Below are positions 9,736-19,746 of a stretch of DNA of 64,000 nucleotides, one piece after another. The stretch comes from Adiantum capillus-veneris (taxonomy: Eukaryota > Streptophyta > Polypodiopsida > Polypodiales > Pteridaceae), in NCBI GenBank assembly GCA_014529385.2, contig CM043967.1, positions 129,639,182-129,703,181 of the forward strand, given 5' to 3'. A model generated the notes under the pieces. The model made no database searches and was not told where the DNA came from. It saw nothing but the letters and a program-made list of their open reading frames with translations. Both the position numbers and the translations under genes were made by a program. Each line of letters begins with the position of its first letter. The stretch's first letter is position 1.

Positions 9736-11250
9736 AGTGTAATAGCAAGCCAACAGGTTTGCATCCCCTGCAACAAAATACCAATGTGAAGGAGACGTTT
9801 AAGTCCATGCGGTCCTAACTGTCATGTCGTTCCCTCCCATCACCTCCCTTAATCTAGGGAGGGTGGTACCATTGCTTCTACCTCTCATGAAAACGCATGG
9901 TGGTATCACCCCTCACAGACCACTCATCAGCCAGAACCCAGGCCCTGCTTTTCAGGCATGTACATCTAGTCTATTTAACCATCAGTTTTTTCAGAACCTC
10001 CCTCAAGGTTTCGCAAAGCAACTACAGGAAGCTTAGGATAGTCGTGATGCCTTTCCAAGGGACACTCCCACAGCGCTAGCAGGACCGCATTCGGGCCCTC
10101 CTCAAGAGGTCCCCCCTTGGCCCTCCCCCGATGGTACCCTTAGCGTTCTCGATCGACACAGCCCGGGAGTGGCTGCTGTCAACACGGGAGTCAATCCTCG
10201 AGGTAAGCCACTGGTAATTCTTTCCTTTACTAGAGATGTTTGAGGAAATCCATTGGCAGCCACGCCGTGTCAAATCCCTCAAAGACTATGGTATATTCTT
10301 CCATGTGTTGCACCATGTAGTCAAGAAATCTTTCAAATGCCTTTGCATGAAGACTGGTAGTGGCTTGCAGGTCAATTGTCCCCTCAAAAACACTGAGTAG
10401 TTCATGTGCTTGATCCGCAAGTCCTACCTTTTCTAAGAGGCAGAAGAGCGCTCATCTGGAGCGAGGGTATAGTTGAAATGTTTAGCGGGGGTACTGCCTC
10501 TAAACTTAGAATGCTTACCTCAACGAGGGTGACAACTTCACTTATGCGCATGATTACACTCGAGATTGTGGTTGGTAAATCGTACTGCATGGAATCTGAG
10601 ACCATTTATTATTGGTTGTCCTTGTGAGTGCAGCCCATGTGCCTTTTTCGAGTGACTGTTTAGAGTCAGATAGACACCAATCGCCCTTGCAGTTGCCATC
10701 TCCATCTCCAAGTGGAACAAACAGATCGCTATTGCCTTTGCCTTTTTTGCACTCTTCCCCTTGGCCAACTCTCGTGATCCTACGTTTAGAGTCAGACACC
10801 GATCGCCCTTGCAGTCGCCATCTCCATCTCCAAGTAGAACAAACAGATCGCCGTTGCCTTTGCCTTTTCTGCGCTCTTCCCCTTGGCCACCTCTCGTGAT
10901 CCTGCGTTGAGTGACCTCCATTGGGTTGAGTCCTTTGCTGCCACGTCGCCATCGCCATCGCCACCTTCTGGTTCTTGCTATCGACGGCCTGCGACATCAC
11001 CATCCAACTCGGTGCCATTGGATATTGCAGAGACAGGTTCTTTCTCCCTGCCTCTCTCCCCTTCCTGTGTGCTGTTAACTATGTGCGCACCGAAGCCACT
11101 GCGTTAAGGTAAGATTAGAAGTCTCGCACCCCATGGTTCGAATAATTACTCCTTATGTGACCATGCCTGAGTTTGGGCATAGTGAGTGAGTAGGCCTATA
11201 TATCTATCACTGGTAACATTAAATGCTCTGTTCTTAACCAGCTGTTCCGA
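9736..11250. other. Intergenic region with an imperfect tandem duplication
   Basis: I see no supportable gene. The stretch 10658 to about 10915 is a tandem duplication of about 135 bp; each copy starts GTTTAGAGTCAGA and ends near CTCTCGTGATCCT. The several overlapping frames here, on both strands, come from this duplicated Pro/Ser- or Lys-rich sequence and are probably not genes. The region lies between the two dyad arrays and may hold promoters for the divergent H3-like and HORMA-like genes. Confidence 0.45.
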
Positions 11251-11254
11251 ATGC

Positions 11255-11520
11255 TTGGGTCAGAACCAAGCGAATAGGGCCCTTCGGAGATTCTTGGGGC
11301 CCCTATTCGCTTGGTTCTGACTCAAGTGACGTCACCTTTTATGGCATAAGCGCACGGGACAAAACCAAGCGAACAGGGCCCTTCGGAGATTCTTGGGGCC
11401 CCTATTCGCTTGGTTTTGACTCAAGTGACGTCACCTTTTATGACATTAGCGCACGGGATAGAACCAAGCGAATAGAGACTTTGAGGGGTACTGGAGGCTC
11501 AATATTCACTTGGTTATGAC
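11255..11520. repeat. Tandem array of three 99-bp dyad repeats with TGACGTCA
   Basis: AACCAAGCGAA begins at 11264, 11363 and 11462 (first base of AACC, or one base off in the third), a 99-bp period. Units 1 and 2 have arms GTCAGAACCAAGCGAATAGG and its complement around a loop of about 20 bp. The third unit is degenerate. The spacer contains the perfect palindrome TGACGTCA at 11327-11334 and 11426-11433, the classical bZIP/TGA-factor site. The array lies about 150-400 bp upstream of the HORMA-like gene. Confidence 0.93.
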
Positions 11521-11666
11521 ACCAAATAGTTTTGGCTTGCTTTTTATTTCAGTCGTGGGGATCATAGTCCTGGAGACAGACGTTGTGAGCGAGGATACAT
11601 GAAGAAAAACTATTCACATTCTTATACAACGCCCGTGCTCATCACCGTGCACCAGAACTATCAAGA

Positions 11667-13315
11667 ATGTTTAATGCAGATTTTTCTATACAAAGGATTA
11701 TAGATTGCTCATTTGAGTACCTACAAACCCATTTGCAACAGTATGAGGCAGTCACTTGTGACAATTCCATGACAGTTGATGGCATGAGATATGTGCACCC
11801 AACCAACCTTGACCCTGACAACAGTGCTTCAAGGAGACTGAATCGTTGTCTAGAAAAGTGTCCCTCCAATGCACTGCTTGTACAAAACAAGTGTATGAAG
11901 CACTTCAAAAAGTGTCGCTTAGTGGAATTCTACCACGGGTTTGTCTGTTACTTATACTTGCAGACGGATGGTGAGTCAGAGACTTCTCAGTCAACAAATT
12001 TTGATATTTGTCCATTGGCGCCGGAGGAAGAGGTAGAGGATGTGGAGGTGCAGGTCGACCCAGAAGAAGAGGTAGAGGTATTAAAGGAAACATTTGATAC
12101 GGGCTTAACTCTTGCTTCTCTTGCGGATTCAGCAATAGCGTGCAAGCAAGAAATCCCAAGTAAGGAAGTGACTTTGCCTCTGAATTGTGTTCTCAGCTTT
12201 ACTATGGAGGGCGACACCCACTATGTTCTGCTCACAGATATCATGCATGAGCTCAATATACGGGAGGACTACTGCCTAGCTGCAATTGCGAATTTTTGTG
12301 AGGCAGACATGGGGTTTGTGGATGATGATGGAGTGGACCAACATCTTATTGTTGACACAGCTGTCCGCGACTCACAATTCACTTCAGGGTGGCAACTGAT
12401 CAAAGATACATTCAATCAAGCAAAGTCCGGAGAGGCCAAATTGCCAACATATGAGCAGTTTGAATTGACAACAAATGAACTCGTCTTGGAAAACATGGGT
12501 AGGCCGGTGGCACCCAAAGATCAGGTAATGAATAGTCAGTCTATTCACTTGTGGGGAAGGTCGATGCTGGAAATGGATGAGAATCAGATGGTAACTTTTG
12601 TCGTGCATTCAGATGGTATTGGAGATGGCCCAGTGATAAAATATCATGATCATTTTTTTGGGTGACAGGTGCTAGTGTATGACGATAGTTTCCTTAGAAG
12701 AGCGGGAGGCTCACGGCAAAGACTTGTCACTGGAGTCCAAGGCAAGGATGCGGTGTTGTCTCACTACATCGGGCGTTTCAACCACAAAAATGTTTGTAGA
12801 AACAATTCAAGTACTTGGCAATTGTACTCATCTCACTTACGGCCCATAAATTCATTACAATTTTTATGTAGATCATAATATACCACAAGGAATACTCCAC
12901 GGACAATGCAAAGTTCCCACTATTTGCAATGAAAGTTATTACAAGATTGTGTGATGGGAACCCCCTCCCACTAAACCCAGAAAGACTCATTCTTATTGAG
13001 AAACAGTTTGCTCTACACGTATTTGGCATTGAGTATGGGTGCCAAGCACTCAGAGCCCCCTATTTCATGTCTTACACAGCTCAGGCTCTGGCTGCAGGGG
13101 TTGAAGACCCGGAGAGCTTAGATCCATACAACAAGCGGATGTTTCTCATGGAAAGAAGATGCATGATGCCCGTGGGGATGCTTCCATCAACAGAGAAACG
13201 AGGTCGTCTACAGAGCTTGCACATCAAAGAGGTACAAAGTGAGGAAGACGGAGGTGCATCTAAGAGGATAAAAACAACGGGCTCAGGTCCATCTTCTCCG
13301 GCTCCTAACTCGTGA
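11667..13315 (+). CDS. HORMA-like chromosome-axis protein (Hop1/ASY1-like), three exons
   Basis: My model joins 11667-12590, 12669-12791 and 12872-13315 into about 496 aa. The N-terminal 100 residues resemble the HORMA fold of Hop1/ASY1/HORMAD: SASRRLNRCLEK corresponds to the D-x-E-S-R-R-L-x-x-W-x-E-K helix, and RLVEFYHGFVCYLYL to the E-x-Y-x-F-x-F-x-Y strand. An acidic linker follows (about 118-145), then a segment that could be a winged helix (DIMHELNIREDYCLAAI). The last 25 residues are basic and Ser/Pro-rich. A TGA at 12663-12665 interrupts the unspliced frame, but it lies in a 78-bp GT-AG intron whose removal keeps the frame. The second intron is 80 bp. Known HORMA proteins act in meiotic axis and checkpoint functions; the match here is distant and the role is inference. 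An upstream exon is possible. Confidence 0.5.
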
Positions 13316-13432
13316 TCGTCGCCACCTCGCATGGTGCTCCCCCGCATTTGAAGCTCCCCAAGCCATCTGTTTCTTCTCTTCGCGGATGTGTTGTAAAGAC
13401 CGTGTAATTTTTGAACTCTTAAGAAGTTCCTT

Positions 13433-15605
13433 CTACCTTGCTCTATGAATTAGTCGTCTATAAGTCCATTGGTGTAACTCTAATAGGCTATTGGCCTTAT
13501 TCTTTCCTCCCCCATGTCCAGTGTGCTTAAAATAACCTGTTCTTGCCATGTAGTGGGTTTTTTCCATGCCTTGTGTGGACCATATTGATAGTGAGCCGTA
13601 TGTCTTGGCAAAATATGGACCATGATTGAACAGTATGTGTTGCATTGAAATAAAACAAAATGGTCAGTAGAGTACAATTTAAAATTTTGTTTTGTATACA
13701 TAGAATGCTAACCCACCATGTAATGTGTGATATGTTGCCCACCCCACCCTGTAAGGTAAGCCTTCTTTCAATCCAGCAAGGCTGCTTGAAATGATGTGAG
13801 CTTACTTTGGTCCCAAGAATGCTGCTCAATGTAGTGGAAATTTTTATCTAGTGATTTTCACACGTTCGCCTTGTGATTCTGGATTGCCCCACCACTAGCA
13901 TTGTCTTTAACCACTTTATGTAACTGTTTCCATTTGTTGAACAGGTTTCTCCTTTCTTCTCTATCTAAATCTTTGAGGCTAAACCCAAGAAACCTTCTTG
14001 CTTTCACGCCGCCTATCGATGCTTTCCTAGGCACCTTGTACCAACTTTGAGACGTCTTAGGGTCCTCTTCGATTTTGACATTGCCTCCATGCAAACCAAT
14101 GTCTGAGAGCACTCCCTCTAATGCTTTGATCACTCTTTTCGACTCACTCTCTGGCTTTAATGTCCATGCAAAATATATGTACAAATGAACCACCTTTTCA
14201 ATTATCCGACAGAGTGCATGGGTGTATAGACGTGAACTCTACTCACAGGAATGTCAAGCACTGGTCTAAAAGTTTTATCTTGAAGATGTCTGTTGGGAGC
14301 TCTATTCCATTGCACACTCTCAAGAGATTGTGCATCATCCATGCAATATAAACATGGATTTGCCTCAGGTGCTCCGTGTGTTATGTTGTACATACACTTA
14401 AGAGTCTTTAAGTCACTTGCCATGTGTCATTACACTATATAGTCACCAAATCCTTCCATTGAAAGAACGGCTCCATTTATTTGTTCACTGATGATAGAAG
14501 GAATTTGGGTTTGACTAAAAACCCAATCGAGGATTTAAAAATTTTCCTTATCAACCTACAGTGAAAACCGAAAACACAAAATCAACAACCAAATAATCAA
14601 TATTTTTGTTATCATAGAGTGAACGAAGTATACCTGAAATGATCCTAGATTTAGAATGTTGTTTTCGGATTGCACGTTAAACTATCGTGGATCCTCTTTT
14701 TTTATTGATGGATCCAGAGATCTGTTCATGAGGGTAATGGTGACTCTCTATAGCTTCTTGTTCTTCAGGACCTCACACTCGTCGAGCTTCAAAAGAAACT
14801 TGAGAAACCCACCGCACTCCTCTCGACTGATGTCAAAGAAGTGAATTGCATACCTTTGCAATGCTTCAAGATCAACGAAGAGGTTGTCGTGATCCTTAAA
14901 CTGTACCTCTCTGCCGCCCTTGCCTAAGAACGTTGCTTCAATATGGAATGGTGACCCAAGTTTCTCAAACACCTCATTGTTTACATGCCGGCGAGCATCC
15001 TTTACATGTGATGGATTTGGCAGCAATGATCCTCTCTGTAGTTTATTTTGAGACTTTTTAGCTAATGCTTTGAAGAGTTCCATGTATCCCATCTCCGAGA
15101 TGCCACTCTCATCAAGTATTGCTTGCACTTCCATTGGTTCGAGCTGATTCTCGTTCATGAAGGAGGTAAGGAGCCTCCCTTTCAACTTACGAAATTATTT
15201 CTAAGTTATCATCTCTTCAACTACTTTTTTTGGAACTAAACGGTTGTAATGCACTTCGGCATCGAAGCCTGCACCATTTGAGTTTGGATGCAGTAAAGAC
15301 CTACCAAAAAAGCACCATACGTTATGATCATATATAGGAAAGTGTATGCATTTCTTAGTGAAGCACATTGAAGATACAAAAGCAGAAACAAACTTCCAGT
15401 TACCTTAAAGCTCGTATTCATTTTTTCAGGCCACCACTACCAATCTTCATGTTCTCAATGTTGCACAGATCTCGTTTTCTTTTCCGACTATCAAGCACGG
15501 TGTCTTTCTCTCGCAAACTTGTGATCTTCTTCTCAAGGCCTTGGATTGTCTCTTTGTTTGATGAAATCTTTTGAGAGTAGGCTTCATTTAGTTTCTTCAG
15601 CTGGC
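13433..15605 (-). pseudogene. Decayed paralogue A' of the DDE-like gene, 3' part
   Basis: This carries the end of exon 1 and exons 2-4 of the same gene as 120-2796. Exon 1 remnant 15605-15407 has a TGA at 15418-15420 where copy A has an Arg codon. Exon 2 (about 15185-14650) has a TAG directly after the KLDECEVLKNKK segment. Exon 3 (about 14440-13858) keeps SDLK and C-x2-C but has a frameshift near 14217. Exon 4 (13639-13433) keeps QGMEKSHY and the H-G-G-G segment, but the splice acceptor AG is AA. The gene is therefore dead. Its first exon continues at 26770-27101, beyond the inserted gypsy element. Confidence 0.75.
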
Positions 15606-17978
15606 TGATAGCCGTTTTTTCGACTATTCAAAATTTCCATAGTGAGATACCTCACCCTACCAAAATCACATGAACACTGTGGTTACCCTTACCCTTTCAC
15701 TGTATATAGGTGTGTGTGAGTTAGGGGGCTTTTTCCATATCTCCTTAAAAAAACCCTCAATTAGCTAGTCACTGGGCTAGTTGAACCGAAAAAAAAAATC
15801 ATATTATGGTCTTTTTTGAGTGTAAGTATTTCATTGTATATATGGCTTAAATATAGGGATTTTTAATAATTATTTTGGTATTTTATTTAAATATTTATAC
15901 CTAGGTGTGTGTTTTATTAAACCTATGTACGTCTTCTTTCATCCTCTTGCACCATAAGTATATTTTTTTGCCAATGTGTACATACTTTAACCTCATATTT
16001 TTATTTTATACAAATCACCCCCCACATTTTCACCCTCACCCTTGTGAAAACAAAAAATCAATTTTTACTCCCTTAGTCACATTTATTATGTTATTTTCAT
16101 TTACTTGCATATCTTTTTCTCTTTCACCCAAAATAATACAAAGAGGGACTATATCATATGATTCCAATATCTTTTTTCATATCCATAATTCTTCCATGTT
16201 TTTATTATTATTTTTACTCATTATTCTAACATCATGTGCTCATTGAGCTAAAATCCATGAATAGTCCATACATTAGTCCCACCATGTATATATTGCTTTA
16301 TTCACCAATAATCCTCCTCCATGCATGTGTAAAGGGCAACTTGGATGCTTTGTATCATGATATGACAAAGGAGGGGCTCACTCTTGGATGCATTGAGAAA
16401 ATTCAACAAAGGACGGAGCCACTAAAAGACTTTTGCAGGCATAAAAAATAGGCTTTTGGTGAGAATTTTGACACCTATTTTCGCTCGGAATTTGAAGAAG
16501 TGGTCAACAAGGAAAATATAGCCCACAAGATGAATAATCACCTCACATGTTTTCATGATTTTTGGAGCTACCAGCGGTGAGATAGGATTTTTTGAGTGGA
16601 CCCGAGTCTGCCCACTTTTCTCACAAAGTAACCCATAGTCTTCTCTCACCTCCATTCCCACTTGCACACACACACACACACACACACACTCATTCCTCTC
16701 CATCCCTCACTTAAACCTGCAACTTTCATGGCTTACTTCATCTTCTTCACCACTCCCATCTCTCCCTTATTCCATAGCTCAAAAAATTATCATCTCTACA
16801 AACATACAGCTCAATTTCTCTCTCTAGAATCAAATTCACATTACTATAACCTCTTCATCCTTTCATAAAAAGAGAAAAAATCAGCAAATAACTAAACTCA
16901 AGCTCTGCAAAAGGAGGAGTATGATCATGGAAAATTCAACTTTTCCATGGTCACAAGAACTGCACCGACAAAGTTCTACAACCGCTTCATTCGTTGGAGG
17001 AGATAGGTGGAAAATTTCTTTTTCATCTTGTGGTTTCCATCAAATTATGTATATTCTCATCCTTCTTTTACTTTTTATCATTGTAAAAATCATGTAATGC
17101 ACCTTGAGTGCATATGCCATGTAATTTTACCCCATCCTACTAACTTCAAATTACTAACAGTAACTGCTAACCCTTTCTTGTAAATTGCACCCACTCTACT
17201 CTACCTTAGAGTAGGAAACCTGACACAAAAAATCACTCACCTCTCTAAAATCTTCTCTATTTCACCTCAATAATTCTCTCTTCTTGAGCCCACATCCATG
17301 TGACTCAAGAGACGAGAGAGCCCCACTCTCATAAGAACACATAAAAAATTTCATAAATATGGTTTTCTATGAAAATGTTGATTAAGTATAATCCTAATAC
17401 TTAAGTATAAGGGCTCTCCTCACCTATAAATAGAGCCCTTCTCCCTTTGTAAATGGCGTGATCCCTACACTATTGCTCACTACTTTGAGTGTACCATTCA
17501 CCATCTTAGTTTTAGGGAGAGAGAGTGAGCTCTCTATGCACCATTACATGTGGTGTATAGAAAAGCTTCTTTGAGCAGTTGTAGAATTGCAAGGGAGTGA
17601 GTGATTCATAACTTCCAATCAAAGTTGTACCTACTCTTGCACATTAATTGAATCAATAAGTTGGGTGCAACGCGGTTCAAAACTCTCTTGAGTCTCTCCA
17701 ATTCACGCTCGGCAACCTCATCTCATTTGGTTTAAGGTGACACAATTTTATTTTGAGATTCTTTTGTAGTATTTTCTTGTATGTGACTCAAAAGCTCTTG
17801 TGTTTGTTTTTCTTGCTTGGAAAAACATTATAAGAGGGTTGTATGGTGAGAGGGCTCCCATAACCCTAAGATAATGTGTAGATTGCAACATCATCAAACT
17901 TAATTGTGTCTCTTGACTCTCCTCCAAGCTATTCATACACCCGCATCAATCATTAAAATTGAAGCTAAATTCTTGCAC

Positions 17979-18015
<37 letters not shown>

Positions 18016-18265
18016 GTGTGTGTATTTGTAGCATTGAAATCAGTGATAGTGTACCCTTCCTTGTCGCTTGTATTGCTAAGGGATTCTCCTCTTTTGCGTC
18101 CTAGTTCGCTCTCTAACTAGGTGGTGCCCCTATCTTGTTTGGGTTGGGCTGTGGGTTTGTTGTTGTGTTGTGATTGTGGTTGCCCCAGCTCCAATTGAGC
18201 AGCACGGGAGCCTTGAGGGGTGTTTAGAGGTCGCCTCTCTTGTTGCCCACCCCGGACCGCCTCAA
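15606..18265 (+). repeat. 5' LTR of the gypsy element (2660 bp)
   Basis: It runs from TGATAGCC to CCGCCTCA and is collinear with 24137-26769. It contains a TATA box (TATAAATA at 17425-17432), an AT-rich first half, a CA microsatellite near 16665-16690 and a GT microsatellite near 17985-18012. Short frames inside it are chance. Confidence 0.9.
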
Positions 18266-18848
18266 TTTTGGTGCCCCCACGGAGGAAGGCTTGTGTATTT
18301 TTGTTTAGGATCAACCTTTAGCATAGTCAAATAGTTTGCATGAATCACTAGAATTTGTATGATCCTTTCATTCCCATTGTAAGGGAAAAGGTACACATAA
18401 TTGTTAGTACTAAGTTACAATTTCAACGTGTAATTCATAGAATAGGTTCTCTTAGGTTGGCCGAGATAAACGCTTCAATAAATCCTTTTATTTTGCCTCT
18501 CATTAGATACGACCTTAGTTTGGACGTCTATATTTTTGTTTTTTTTAAAGCATTAGGTCATGCATAGATAATGGATAATGGCCGAGGAATAGAGGTTTTT
18601 CCCTTCCATTTCACTCCACACATTAGAATAAACGTTGCAATTAGTAGAAAAATCCATTTTCAATAACGTATGGTATTCATGTTTGGTGTCCAAAGAGTAG
18701 GAGAAATTCTTGCATCACCAAACCCTGTCATCCTGCCTCTTGTTGATTATCATAGATCATTTGATGTGCATATTTTTATTTTGTTGTAGAACAAATTGAC
18801 TTTTATAAAACATTATTGTGTAGAACTTTTTAAGAACAAAAAAAAAAC

Positions 18849-19746
18849 GTGCGTCACTTTGAATTCAATCTAATGGAAAGCCAACGCCAAATGTCTGGAT
18901 ATCCTCTTTTCTTTGGAGAGCTTGGAAAGGATGCAGAATTATTTTTAGCAAATTTCAAGATGTCTTGCCGTATCAAGAGGATAGTAACTGATCAAGAACG
19001 TGTAGAAATGTTTGAGGTGGTCCTTAGGAAAGATACTAGCACTTGGTTTGACTCTTTGCCTAAGGAAGTTAAGGGGAATTACATGGAAGTTTTGAATCGT
19101 TTCAAGAAATACTTCTTTAATCCCCAAAACACTCAAAAATTATGGCAAGACATTGTTTCTCATAAGCAAAAAGACTTAGATGACTACTACTTGTACAAGC
19201 AAGAGTTTCTACGTCTTTGGGCTCTATGGATACAAAATGTTTCTAAAGAAGGAGAGGTTCATAGCCGGATTCTTTCCTGACCTTAAGGTAAAAGTTGAGG
19301 CGAGTGCACCTGCTACCTTTGATGCAGCCGAAACTAGGGCTGCTGAGAAGTATAGGAAACTCAAGTGCTTAAGGGGAGAGGTTCCAATAGAAGGTCTAAG
19401 ACCCAAAGGTACGTCACAAGCATCAATATCTAGGGAGCTTCCTGAGGTAACGGTTGAAGTGATTGAGAAGTTAATTGAATCTTTAAGCAGCTTGTCAATT
19501 CACCTTGCACAAGCTGTAGGTCGAAAGGGACAAGCGAAGAAGTCAAAAGAGAGAGAGCCACGACCTAGGAGAGTCTTGCAATGTTGGAATTGCGGAGAGT
19601 CTAGACATGGGATGTATAATTGTCATTGGCCCCGTGGGGAGCCAGAGAAACCTAACTTGAATTACCCACTGATGAATGCAGGTGAAGGAACTGGTCAACA
19701 ACCAAGGCTTCTACAGAGGCCAAATGGACCAAGACCACCTCCATAA
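18849..19746 (+). pseudogene. Gypsy gag with CCHC zinc knuckle, frameshifted
   Basis: The frame starting at 18849 encodes the capsid-like retrotransposon gag domain (WFDSLP, then YMEVLNRFKKYFF). It shifts frame near 19200-19280 into the frame used by all of pol. The second part carries a basic region and the zinc knuckle CWNCGESRHGMYNC at about 19580-19621, then a Pro-rich tail ended by TAA at 19744-19746. The pol frame continues directly after that stop, so it is a nonsense mutation in a once continuous gag-pol. Confidence 0.85.

Noticed and set aside
10538-11107. Overlapping frames of 74-154 aa on both strands
   Set aside because: They arise from a tandem duplication of about 135 bp. Both strands are open at once and the predicted proteins match no family.
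12663-12665. TGA as a recoded or readthrough codon in the HORMA-like gene
   Set aside because: A phase-preserving 78-bp GT-AG intron explains it more simply.
15905-18104. Several frames of 60-110 aa in the gypsy LTR
   Set aside because: They lie in noncoding LTR sequence and are not kept open in the other LTR copy in a consistent way.
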